This document shows, in pieces, positions 1 to 7,567 of a stretch of 64,000 nt of DNA. The translations under genes were made by a program, and so were the position numbers. Origin of the DNA: CAYTZH01 sp964442285 (GTDB taxonomy: Bacteria > Myxococcota_A > UBA9160 > JAFDET01); the NCBI GenBank assembly GCA_964442285.1, contig CAYTZH010000001.1:62001-126000 (forward strand). Reading direction: 5' to 3'. Within the stretch, counting starts at the first letter, position 1; each line of letters opens with the position of its first letter. The notes beneath the pieces are model-generated. The model made no database searches. It was not told the DNA's origin and worked only from the letters and a program-made list of their open reading frames with translations.

Positions 1-1311
1 CTCGCCCTCGGCCTCGTGCTGGCGGCGGGCGAGGCCCTGGCCTTCTGCGGCTTCTACGTCGCCAAGGCCGACGCCAAGCTCTACAACCGCGCCTCCCAGG
101 TGGTGCTCGTCCGCGACGGCGACCGCACCGTGGTCACCATGGCCAACGACTTCCAGGGCGACCCGAAGGAGTTCGCCGTGGTGGTCCCCGTGCCCACCTT
201 CCTCGAGCGGCGCCAGATCCACGTGGGCGACCGGGCGGTCATCGACCACCTCGACGCCTACACCGCGCCGCGGCTGGTGGAGTACCACGACCCGGATCCG
301 TGCGCGGTGGCGCGGGCCAGCAAGCGCTTCGCCTTCGACACGGCCCTGCCCGAGGCCGCCGTCGCCGAGCGGGAGAGCGTGGGCCGGGCCGAGGGCGTGC
401 GGGTGGAGGCCCGCTACGCCGTGGGCGAGTACGACATCCTGATCCTCTCGGCGGACGAGAGCCGGGGGCTGGCCCGCTGGCTGCGCCGCAACGGCTACAG
501 GCTCCCCACCGGCGCCGAGCCGGTGCTGCGCAGCTACGTGCGCCAGGGCATGCGCTTCTTCGTGGCCAAGGTCAATCTCGAGCGCCACCAGCGGGGCGGC
601 TTCGCCTTCCTGCGCCCGCTGCAGATCGCCTACGAGTCGCCCAAGTTCATGCTGCCCATCCGCCTGGGCACGCTCAACGCGAACGGGCCCCAGGACCTGC
701 TGGTCTACACCCTGACCCGCACGGGCCGGGTCGAGACGGTCAACTACCGCACCGTCAAGCTCCCCTCGGACGCGGAGATCCCGAGCTACGTGAAGGCCGA
801 GTTCGGCGAGTTCTACCGGGCCCTGTTCGGCGAGCAGGTGCGGCGCCACGCCATGAGCACGGTCTTCACCGAGTACGCCTGGGACATGAACTGGTGCGAC
901 CCCTGCGCCGCGGACCCGCTCTCCGACGAGGAGCTCCGGGGCCTGGGCGTCTTCTGGGTGGACGGCCCGCGCGGTCGCGGCGGCAAGTCGGCCGCCCGGG
1001 ACGTCTTCGTCACCCGGCTTCACGTCCGCTACGACGCGCAGACCTTCCCGGCCGACCTGGTCTTCCAGGAGACGGGCGACCGCAGCAACTTCCAGGGCCG
1101 CTACGTCATGCGCCACGCCTTCGAGGGCGCCACCTGCAAGGCGGCCGAGGCCTACTACGAGCAGGTGCGCGAGCGCGAGGAGGCCCAGGCGCGTCGCCTG
1201 GCCCAGCTCACCGGCTGGTCCCTGGCCGACATCCGCCGGCGCATGGACCTGGACCGCCCGCGAGCCGAGGCCGCCGACACCCGGCCCTGGTGGGAGCGCA
1301 TCTGGGAGTAG
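1..1311 (+). CDS. DUF2330 family secreted protein (5' end cut by window)
   Basis: The frame is open at the window edge; the first codons read LALGL followed by a GTG at 16, so the start probably lies upstream and this stretch is the end of a signal peptide. The mature part opens with FCGFYVAKADAKLYN, followed by VVVPVPTFLE and VEYHDPDPC, the conserved opening of DUF2330. That family is a secreted or membrane-tethered domain of unknown function seen mainly in deltaproteobacteria and actinobacteria. Cysteines at the mature N-terminus and in CDPC could form a disulfide. There is no obvious C-terminal membrane segment. The gene ends convergently with the sigma factor at 1383, separated by a strong hairpin. 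Family assignment is fairly sure; the function is unknown. Confidence 0.8.
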   Translation, partial: LALGLVLAAGEALAFCGFYVAKADAKLYNRASQVVLVRDGDRTVVTMANDFQGDPKEFAVVVPVPTFLERRQIHVGDRAVIDHLDAYTAPRLVEYHDPDPCAVARASKRFAFDTALPEAAVAERESVGRAEGVRVEARYAVGEYDILILSADESRGLARWLRRNGYRLPTGAEPVLRSYVRQGMRFFVAKVNLERHQRGGFAFLRPLQIAYESPKFMLPIRLGTLNANGPQDLLVYTLTRTGRVETVNYRTVKLPSDAEIPSYVKAEFGEFYRALFGEQVRRHAMSTVFTEYAWDMNWCDPCAADPLSDEELRGLGVFWVDGPRGRGGKSAARDVFVTRLHVRYDAQTFPADLVFQETGDRSNFQGRYVMRHAFEGATCKAAEAYYEQVREREEAQARRLAQLTGWSLADIRRRMDLDRPRAEAADTRPWWERIWE

Positions 1312-1354
1312 CCGGAGGGTCCCGATGCATCGCCGGGGGGCGGATGCAGCGGGG

Positions 1355-1382
1355 GGCGGTGCGGCCGGGGGGCCGCACCGCC
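1355..1382. terminator. Bidirectional stem-loop between convergent genes
   Basis: A perfect 12-bp stem (GGCGGTGCGGCC, 1355-1366, pairing with 1371-1382) closes a GGGG tetraloop. It fills the gap between the stop of the DUF2330 gene and the stop of the sigma-factor gene, touching the latter. Neither side has a U-tract, so it would be a GC-only terminator or a 3'-end RNA stabiliser serving both strands. Confidence 0.7.
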
Positions 1383-1973
1383 TTACTCGTCCGGACCGCG
1401 CTCGCCCGTGAGGGCCTCCTGGAGCCAGGCCCGGGCGAAGGCCCAGTCGCTGCGGGCCGTGCGCTCCGAGACGTCCAGGTGGGCCGCGACCTCCGTCGCG
1501 GAGAGCCCGCCGAAGGCCCGCAGCTCGAGCACCGTCGCCGCCCGGGCGTCCTCCTCGGCGAGCCGGGTCAGGGCCCGGTCCAGGGCCAGCAGGTCCTCGG
1601 GGCCGATGGCCTCCGCGCCCGCCTCGCCCAGGTTGGAGAGCGTCACGCGCTGGCGGCCGGCGCCGCGCTTCTGGCGGTTGCGGCCGCGGGCGTGGTCGAT
1701 GAGCAGCCGCCGCATCACCTGGGCGCCGACGGCCAGGAAGTGGGTGCGCCCCTTCCAGTCCACCCGGGACTGGTCCACCAGCCGCTCGTAGGCCTCGTGG
1801 ACCAGGGCCGTGGGCTGCAGCGTGTGCCCCGCCGACTCGCGCTGCATGTAGGCCCCCGCCAGTCGCCGCAGCTCGGCGTAGACGGCGGGCATCAGCTCCT
1901 CGGCGCTGGCGCCGGCCTCGCGCCTGCCGCTGGCCAGGTCCGTCAGCAGCCCGGTGATCGCGTCGCGTTCCAT
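1383..1973 (-). CDS. ECF sigma factor (TIGR02999-like)
   Basis: 196 residues from ATG at 1973. It carries sigma-70 region 2 (ELRRLAGAYMQ, then TALVHEAYERLVD) and region 4 (LELRAFGGLSATEVAAHLDVSERTARSDW, a helix-turn-helix). The RESAGHTLQPTALVHEAYERL block is typical of the TIGR02999 ECF group common in Planctomycetes and deltaproteobacteria. Members of that group are often next to Ser/Thr kinases whose N-terminus resembles that of the kinase at 10485-14189; here the two are about 8.5 kb apart, so a link is only inference. No anti-sigma gene is adjacent. The ATG was chosen because region 2 begins directly after it and upstream codons look non-coding. Confidence 0.85.
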   Translation of the reverse strand: MERDAITGLLTDLASGRREAGASAEELMPAVYAELRRLAGAYMQRESAGHTLQPTALVHEAYERLVDQSRVDWKGRTHFLAVGAQVMRRLLIDHARGRNRQKRGAGRQRVTLSNLGEAGAEAIGPEDLLALDRALTRLAEEDARAATVLELRAFGGLSATEVAAHLDVSERTARSDWAFARAWLQEALTGERGPDE

Positions 1974-2019
1974 GGCGGGGGGCCATGGTACTTGCGGCCC
2001 GGACGCTTTTCGAGGCGGG

Positions 2020-2970
2020 TCAGGCGGCCGAGCGCATCCGGCGGGTGGGGTTGAAGTCGGCCTCCACGTCCTGCAGCGCGTCGAAGAACTCGGGCTGCTC
2101 CCGGCGGAGCCGCGCGAGCCGCGCCCGGTTGGCCGCATTGGCCAGGAAGCGCCGGTCGGTGGTTTCGATCTTGACGAAGCCGTGGTGGTCCTTGCGGAGC
2201 CCCTTCCTTCCGATCTCCGAGCGATAGATGTTCGCCACGAGGATCGCGAAGACCTCTTCGATGTCGTCGTAGTTCCCGAAGCGGAGCTTGTGCTTCTCGG
2301 ACCAGCTGTTGCTGTGGCCCGACAGCTTGCGCACCCCGTGGACCATCTCGTGGAGGAGCACCTCGTCCATCTCCGAGCCCGGCATCGACGGACCGCCGAA
2401 GATCCGCTTCTCGAGCCGGGCGCGGGACAGCCAGGGACGCCGGCGCGCGTAGTAATCGAGGCTCAGCTCCCGGTTGGTCCGGTAGTCGCCCAGGCCGAGC
2501 ACCTCGTTGATCTCGTGGCTCTCCCGGCTGAACAGGGCGGGGGTGAACAGGATCTCCACGGCCCGGGGCTGCCGCTCCCGGCGCCTCCGCCAGGTCAGCT
2601 TCTCCACGGAGCGGATTCCTCGTGCACCCGCCTGGGCCGGGAGCGACCAGTGCTCGGCACTCTCGGGGTCGAGCGGGTCGAAGAATTCGCCGAACCAGGG
2701 CCGGATCTTCATGCGGCGCTCCCCCGAGGTCCGACGCTGGATCTCGTGGAGCAGGGCCTGGCCCGTCGTCGAGCCGTCCAGCTGCTTGAGCAGTCGGAGG
2801 ATCGACCGCTCGTATCCGTCCCCGATCCGCCCCATGCGCTTGATGAAGGCCAGCAGGGCGGGCCGGATGTCGCCGGAGCCCGCGTCTCCGGCGTCGAAGG
2901 GCATCGCCGCGCGCGCCATGGCGCTCATGTCGCTGCCGTCCACCTCGATCCCGCGATAGGTCGTCGCCAT
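2020..2970 (-). CDS. M91-family zinc metalloprotease, putative T6SS effector (NleD-like)
   Basis: 316 residues from ATG at 2970. The zinc motif HEMVH (H207, E208, H211) lies in LLHEMVHGVRKLSG, and a downstream EE pair in YDDIEEVFAILVANIYRS (about 236-251) is placed to give the third ligand. This arrangement is that of peptidase family M91 (effector protein family, including NleD of enteropathogenic E. coli, which cuts host MAP kinases). There is no signal peptide or membrane segment, as expected for a protein exported by a contractile injection system. It is divergent from vgrG with 142 bp between the starts, which suggests VgrG-linked cargo. The first 80 residues are not recognised and may be a docking region. 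Substrate and target organism are unknown. Confidence 0.75.
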   Translation of the reverse strand: MATTYRGIEVDGSDMSAMARAAMPFDAGDAGSGDIRPALLAFIKRMGRIGDGYERSILRLLKQLDGSTTGQALLHEIQRRTSGERRMKIRPWFGEFFDPLDPESAEHWSLPAQAGARGIRSVEKLTWRRRRERQPRAVEILFTPALFSRESHEINEVLGLGDYRTNRELSLDYYARRRPWLSRARLEKRIFGGPSMPGSEMDEVLLHEMVHGVRKLSGHSNSWSEKHKLRFGNYDDIEEVFAILVANIYRSEIGRKGLRKDHHGFVKIETTDRRFLANAANRARLARLRREQPEFFDALQDVEADFNPTRRMRSAA

Positions 2971-3010
2971 GGAGTCCCTCCGGGGGCTTCCATCCCTTGC
3001 CCGCCACGAG

Positions 3011-3081
3011 CAACGCGACGTCCGACGCGCCGGCGGCAGCCTCGCCGCGGGATTGCCGGAGCCCGGACCGACGTCGCGTTG
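3011..3081. repeat. 12-bp inverted repeat in the divergent effector/vgrG promoter region
   Basis: CAACGCGACGTC at 3011-3022 is the exact reverse complement of 3070-3081, with 47 bp between. It sits between the divergent starts at 2970 and 3113, so it could be a two-site operator or a long hairpin. The same GCAACG arm recurs in two other intergenic hairpins of this window (14241-14257 and 24900-24933). Confidence 0.6.
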
Positions 3082-3112
3082 AGGGAGGGAGCGTGGCTCC
3101 CAGGAGGACCCG

Positions 3113-5059
3113 ATGGCCGACCGACCCCGAGAGTTCAGCGACGACGCGCGCATCGCCCAGATCCGGAGCCCGCTCGGGGACGATGCCCTGATCCTCGACT
3201 CCCTGAAGGGGGAAGAGGCCATCTCCAAGCCCTTCGCCTACCGCCTGGAGGTGCTCTCCCACCTGGAGCACATCGCGGCCGAGCAGCTCCTGGGCCAGCG
3301 CCTGACCGTGGAGATCGATCTCCCCGACCAGAAGCAGCGGGTGATCGACGGGCTGGTGTTCGGGCTGCTCCGCGCGGGCACCAACGAGCGCTTCGTCCAC
3401 TACGACATCGACCTGGGGCCGTGGCTCCGCTGCCTGCTCTACCACTCGGACTGCCGGATCTTCCAGGAGAAGACGGTCCCCGAGATCCTTCGGGACGTCT
3501 TCGCGCGCCGCGGCTTCCACGAGGGCCTCGACTTCGAGATCCACGCCACCGGTCGCGCGGCCCGCGAGTACTGCGTCCAGTACCGGGAGACCGACTTCCA
3601 CTTCGTCTCGCGCCTGATGGAGGAGGAGGGCCTCCGGTACTTCTTCCGCATCGTCGACGGCCGCCACCTGATGACGATCACCGACGCGGCCCAGCACCCG
3701 CTGTGCCCCCAGGCGTCGGTTCCCTTCGACCTGGCCCTGCCCGAGGGACGCATCACGAGCTGGGACGTCGAGGAGCACTTCAGCACGGGGCGCCACACGG
3801 TCACCGACTACAACTTCGAGACGCCGTCGACGGACCTCACGACGACGACGTCCACGCTGCTGGCCGGCCGGGATCGGGGGCTCGAGACCTTCGACTTCCC
3901 GGGTCCTCACGCGACCCGCGCCGAGGGCGACGACCGGGTGCGGCTGCGCATGGAGCAGGAGGAGACCTCGGCGCTGCACGTGGCGGCCCAGGGCGACGCC
4001 CTGGGCCTGCTGCCCGGCCACGTGTTCCGCCTGACGGACTTCGACGAGCTGCCCGCCCACAACGGCAAGTCGTTCCTCGTGACCTCGGTCCGCCACAGCC
4101 TCCAGCAGGGCGTCGGCTTCGAGAGCTCCTCGGGCGAGGTTTACAGCAACCTCCTCTCGTGCGTGCCCGCCGACGTCCACTTCCGGCCGCCGCGGCGGAC
4201 TCCCAAGCCGACGATCCAGGGCATCCAGACCGCCGTGGTCACCGGGCCCCCCGACCAGGAGATCTACACCGACAAGTACGGGCGCGTGAAGGTCCACTTC
4301 CCCTGGGATCGCCACAATCCGCGCGATCAGCGGTCGTCCTGCTTCATCCGCGTCTCCCAATTCCTGGCCGGCTCCGGCTTCGGCGCCATGTTCCTCCCGC
4401 GCATCGGCCAGGAGGTGCTGGTCGAGTTCCTGGAGGGCGATCCCGACCGCCCGATCATCACCGGACGGGTCTACAACGCCGAGCGGATGCCGCCCTACGC
4501 GCTCGACAAGCACAAGACCCGCAGCACCATCAAGACGCGCAGCACCGAGGGCGGCGCTCCCTGCAACTTCAACGAGATCCGCTTCGAGGACAAGAAGGGC
4601 GACGAGATGCTCTTCGTCCACGCCGAGAAGGCGCTGGACGTGCGCTCGAAGGGCAGCCGCAAGACCAGCGTGGGCGGGGGCGACAACCTGAGCGTCGGCG
4701 GGGGGCGCCGCGAGAAGGTGGGTGGCGACCGGGACGTGGAGGTGATGAAGAGCCACCGCGAGAAGATCGGCGAGGACATGTCCCACCACGTGGTCTACAA
4801 CCGCGACGAGATGGTCGGCCTGAAGTACGCCCTGCTGGCGGGCCAGGAGATCCATCTCGAGTCGGCCCACTACGTGGTCATCGATGCCCACACGCAGCTC
4901 TCGCTGAAGTGCGGCCCGAGCTTCATCGACATCCGCCCGGACGGGATCTTCATCAACGGGCCCTTCGTGCACCTGAACAGCGGGGGCTCGCCCAAGGAGG
5001 GGGCCGGCTCGGATCCGGATCCCCCGAAGTCCCCCGCGGCGGCGGAGAAGGGCTGCTAG
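3113..5059 (+). CDS. vgrG: Type VI secretion spike protein VgrG
   Basis: 648 residues; ATG is preceded by AGGAGG at 5-nt spacing. The N-terminal half is gp27-like (LEVLSHLEHIAAEQLLGQRL, then YCVQYRETDFHFVSRLMEEEGLRYFF near residue 145-180). The gp5-like OB domain follows (DKYGRVKVHFPWDR, about 385-400, then LPRIGQEVLVEFLEGDPDRPIITGRVYN). The C-terminal needle has hydrophilic repeats (VGGG, KVGGDRDVEV, KIGEDMSHHV) and ends in IDIRPDGIFINGP. Length matches the usual core VgrG without a fused toxin domain. It forms the trimeric tip of the T6SS tube. No structural T6SS genes (sheath, baseplate, TssM) are in the window, so this is an orphan vgrG island. The next gene starts 5 bp after the stop. 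Confidence 0.95.
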   Translation: MADRPREFSDDARIAQIRSPLGDDALILDSLKGEEAISKPFAYRLEVLSHLEHIAAEQLLGQRLTVEIDLPDQKQRVIDGLVFGLLRAGTNERFVHYDIDLGPWLRCLLYHSDCRIFQEKTVPEILRDVFARRGFHEGLDFEIHATGRAAREYCVQYRETDFHFVSRLMEEEGLRYFFRIVDGRHLMTITDAAQHPLCPQASVPFDLALPEGRITSWDVEEHFSTGRHTVTDYNFETPSTDLTTTTSTLLAGRDRGLETFDFPGPHATRAEGDDRVRLRMEQEETSALHVAAQGDALGLLPGHVFRLTDFDELPAHNGKSFLVTSVRHSLQQGVGFESSSGEVYSNLLSCVPADVHFRPPRRTPKPTIQGIQTAVVTGPPDQEIYTDKYGRVKVHFPWDRHNPRDQRSSCFIRVSQFLAGSGFGAMFLPRIGQEVLVEFLEGDPDRPIITGRVYNAERMPPYALDKHKTRSTIKTRSTEGGAPCNFNEIRFEDKKGDEMLFVHAEKALDVRSKGSRKTSVGGGDNLSVGGGRREKVGGDRDVEVMKSHREKIGEDMSHHVVYNRDEMVGLKYALLAGQEIHLESAHYVVIDAHTQLSLKCGPSFIDIRPDGIFINGPFVHLNSGGSPKEGAGSDPDPPKSPAAAEKGC

Positions 5060-5064
5060 CCGCG

Positions 5065-6012
5065 ATGTTCCCGGTCGCCCGCATCCTCGATCCGATCACC
5101 CACGACCTGCTGACGCCGTGCGGGGTGATCGCCCTGCCGCCCGGGGTGGTCCCGCACAAGCCGGTCATCGTGGAGGGCCAGCCCATCGCCTTTGCCGGCT
5201 GCCAGGCGGTGTGTACCGGCGCGGTGAGCACCGGCATCGTCCATCCGCCGATTCCGCCGCCGCTGCCGCAGCCCGTCCTGGCCGTGCTGCTCAACCCGAC
5301 CGTGGTGGCCTATGCCATGCCGGTCGCGCGCTGGGTGCTGAGCGGGGACGCCTCCGCCTGCGGCGCCTTCCTCGGCGACCCCAAGCTCGCGGCCACGCGC
5401 ACCGTCCTCATGGGCGGGCCCAGCGCCGGGGCGCTGGGGGTCTTCGGCGCGGCGCTGGGCGCCTCCCTGGCGGGGCTGATGCTCCATCCCCCGACCCTGA
5501 AGCTGCAGGTCGTCATCATCGAGGGGAGCAGCTGGGACTCGGACGCGGGGCGGGAGCGGATCCTGGCCGAGCTGGGCCGCTTCGAGGAGATCACCGGAAT
5601 CCGCGTCGAGGTGGTCGACGTCTCCACCGTGAAGGACTCGGACCTGCTGCACGTGGACAGCCGGGACAAGGCCATCCGGGCCCTGGACGAGCACGGGAGT
5701 GGCGATCAGCCCACCATGTTCTTCACCGACGACATGTCGGATCCGGCCTACGGCAAGATCCACGGGGGACACTACCCGCGCAACGACGGCGGCAACGAGG
5801 GCGTCTTCATCGGCGAGGGCGGTCCGAGCCACGTGCCCGCCCACGAGCTGGGCCACCTGCTCGCCGGTCCCGTGAGTGGGGACGGCGTGGCGGAGGACGG
5901 CATGCACGCCAGCGATCCGGACAACGTGATGGCCGAGGGCGGTGGCAATGGCAACGCGGAGTGGACGGATCCGTGGAAGTCCCAATCCGAGAAGAATCCC
6001 TATGTCGATTGA
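5065..6012 (+). CDS. PAAR-domain protein fused to a zinc metalloprotease; putative T6SS effector
   Basis: 315 residues. Residues 1-115 form a PAAR-type tip domain (DPITHD, TPCGVI, VIVEGQPIAFAGC, then RWVLSGDASACGAFLGDPK). A single hydrophobic segment follows (about 121-140, GALGVFGAALGASLAGLML). The C-terminal half (about 145-315) holds HELGH (H260, E261, H264), then H281 and NVMAEG at 288-293, an order that resembles metzincin-like proteases (HExxH, a third His or Asp, and a Met-turn). PAAR proteins cap VgrG, so the protease would be delivered on the spike. It lies 5 bp after vgrG and is followed by a gene of unknown function and a DUF1795 adaptor. Protease activity is inferred from the motif. 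Confidence 0.8.
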   Translation: MFPVARILDPITHDLLTPCGVIALPPGVVPHKPVIVEGQPIAFAGCQAVCTGAVSTGIVHPPIPPPLPQPVLAVLLNPTVVAYAMPVARWVLSGDASACGAFLGDPKLAATRTVLMGGPSAGALGVFGAALGASLAGLMLHPPTLKLQVVIIEGSSWDSDAGRERILAELGRFEEITGIRVEVVDVSTVKDSDLLHVDSRDKAIRALDEHGSGDQPTMFFTDDMSDPAYGKIHGGHYPRNDGGNEGVFIGEGGPSHVPAHELGHLLAGPVSGDGVAEDGMHASDPDNVMAEGGGNGNAEWTDPWKSQSEKNPYVD

Positions 6013-6031
6013 GCGCGTGGAGGAGAAGCCC

Positions 6032-7051
6032 ATGGTGGAAGCCGTCCTGCAGCGGGTGCGCATCGCGCGCTTCGTGCGCCTGCTCTCGGCGCTCGAGCCG
6101 CGCCAGCGCTTCTACAGTCCCGCGTTGACGCCACAGCGGCTCTGTGTGGAGGTGACCCCCGAGGGCGAGGTGATCGTCGCCCAGGTCTACAACCCGGGAC
6201 GGGAGGGCTCGCCGCCGGTGGAGGATCCCCAGGACTGGCGGCTGCGCATCGCCCGGGTGTCGGGCCCGGACCTGCCCACCTCGCTGGATCTCCCCTGGCA
6301 GGAGCTCGCGGACAAGCTCGCCGCGCCCGGCTTCCCGACGCTCGCGCGGACCGAGGCCGGTCTCGAGGTCGGCTTCCAGGCCCATCCCGACGGACCGGAC
6401 GCGGCCTACCAGGGGGCACCGGCGGCGCTCTACGGGATGTCCATCCGGGGCGGCGAGGTCGCGGGGCCCGTCGCGTTGCTGGGTCGCGCGGCGTTCCGTG
6501 TGGCGATGGCGCCCGCGCCCGCCGGCGGCAGCCTCCTGGTCTTCCGGCCGTGGGTGGACCGCCGGGTCGATCCCGCCGCCCGTCGCCTCTTCCTCGCCCA
6601 CGTGGACGCCGCGGGCTCGCTCCAGTTCGCGGTGCCGCTCCCCGGGACGGAGCGCCGCGGCAGCTCGCCGGTGGACTACGCCGTGGCCGTCGACGCCGAG
6701 GGCCGGATCCACACCACCTACGACGCGCCCTCCGAGGACGGGAAGGGAGAGCGGGTCCTCCACGCCGTACACGACCCGGAGGGCGAGCTCCTCGAGGGCC
6801 CGCGCGACCTCGGTCCCGCGGCCCGCTACCCGCTGCTGAGCCGCATCGTGAGCGACGCCCGGGGCGGCCTCCAGCTGTTCCAGGTGCACCGGCCCTTCAA
6901 GCACGAGCCCCGGACCGAGCATCGTCTGGTGTCGCTCGAGGCCCGGGCGCCGCGTGGCGCGCCCGCGCGCCACTTCCTCGTCGACTACTTCCTCGACCTC
7001 CACGTCCTCACCTTCGACAGCGAGGGAGACGTGGAATACGCCAAGGAGTGA
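6032..7051 (+). CDS. Orphan protein of the VgrG module (immunity or accessory candidate)
   Basis: 339 residues from ATG at 6032, chosen because GGAGGAG lies 6 nt upstream; an in-frame ATG at 6002 overlapping the previous stop would add 10 residues. I do not recognise the family. The sequence is rich in short beta-strand-like segments with recurring phrases such as RLFLAHVDAAGSLQFAV, YAVAVDAEGRIHTTYDAP and HAVHDPEGELLEGPRDLG, which suggests a beta-propeller-like fold. There is no signal peptide or membrane helix. Its place directly after the PAAR-protease gene and 3 bp before the adaptor suggests an accessory or immunity role, but a cytosolic propeller could also be a further cargo protein. 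Confidence 0.7.
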   Translation: MVEAVLQRVRIARFVRLLSALEPRQRFYSPALTPQRLCVEVTPEGEVIVAQVYNPGREGSPPVEDPQDWRLRIARVSGPDLPTSLDLPWQELADKLAAPGFPTLARTEAGLEVGFQAHPDGPDAAYQGAPAALYGMSIRGGEVAGPVALLGRAAFRVAMAPAPAGGSLLVFRPWVDRRVDPAARRLFLAHVDAAGSLQFAVPLPGTERRGSSPVDYAVAVDAEGRIHTTYDAPSEDGKGERVLHAVHDPEGELLEGPRDLGPAARYPLLSRIVSDARGGLQLFQVHRPFKHEPRTEHRLVSLEARAPRGAPARHFLVDYFLDLHVLTFDSEGDVEYAKE

Positions 7052-7054
7052 ATC

Positions 7055-7567
7055 GTGTCCGAGACGACGACGCCCCCGAGCGAGCCCAGGCTGCCGATGA
7101 CGCCCCCGAGTGATCCCACGCTGCCGACCCCGCCGCCGACGTTCTGGCACGCCAGCCACCTGCCCGAGGGCTGGGAGCGCCTCGGCGCCGAGGGCCTGCG
7201 GCGCGCGGGCGACGAGACGCCGCCCGCCAACGTGGTGTTCGCCCAGGGCGCGCTCGAGGCGGAGGCGTCCCTGCCGGACTACCGCGACCGCCAGATCGAC
7301 CTGCTCGGCCAGATCCTCCTGCGTCCGGAGCTCCGCCAGGTTCCGGCACCGCCGGTCGAGGGCGCGGAGGAGGGGCTCGGCGTCGAGATCCGCTACGCGC
7401 GGGCGGGCATCGCGCTGATCCAGGAGCAGTGGTACGTGCGGCGCGGCCGCCAGCTCGGGGTGGTGACGTTCACCACCACGCCCGAGGAGCGGGCGGCCCT
7501 GCGCGACACCTTCGACGCCATCGCGGCCGGGCTCGTCTTCGCACCGCCCGCCGAAGCGGCGCGCTAG
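7055..7567 (+). CDS. DUF1795/DcrB-like protein, probable T6SS effector adaptor (Eag type)
   Basis: 170 residues from GTG at 7055, 3 bp after the preceding stop. After a Pro/Thr-rich N-terminal stretch with a near-repeat (SEPRLPMTPP, SDPTLPTPP), the core reads NVVFAQGALEAEASLPDYRDRQI, then IALIQEQWYVRRGRQLGVVTFTTTPEE and a final amphipathic helix. That is the DcrB/DUF1795 fold. Members called Eag bind the hydrophobic segments of PAAR-type T6SS effectors and load them on VgrG. The presence of a membrane-like segment in the PAAR protein two genes upstream fits this role. It ends with a 4-bp convergent overlap with the amidohydrolase gene. Confidence 0.8.
   Translation: MSETTTPPSEPRLPMTPPSDPTLPTPPPTFWHASHLPEGWERLGAEGLRRAGDETPPANVVFAQGALEAEASLPDYRDRQIDLLGQILLRPELRQVPAPPVEGAEEGLGVEIRYARAGIALIQEQWYVRRGRQLGVVTFTTTPEERAALRDTFDAIAAGLVFAPPAEAAR

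Noticed and set aside
1954..5064. Long upstream extension of the PAAR-protease frame
   Set aside because: It is the wrong-frame shadow of vgrG and the antisense of the M91 gene; the real start is ATG at 5065.
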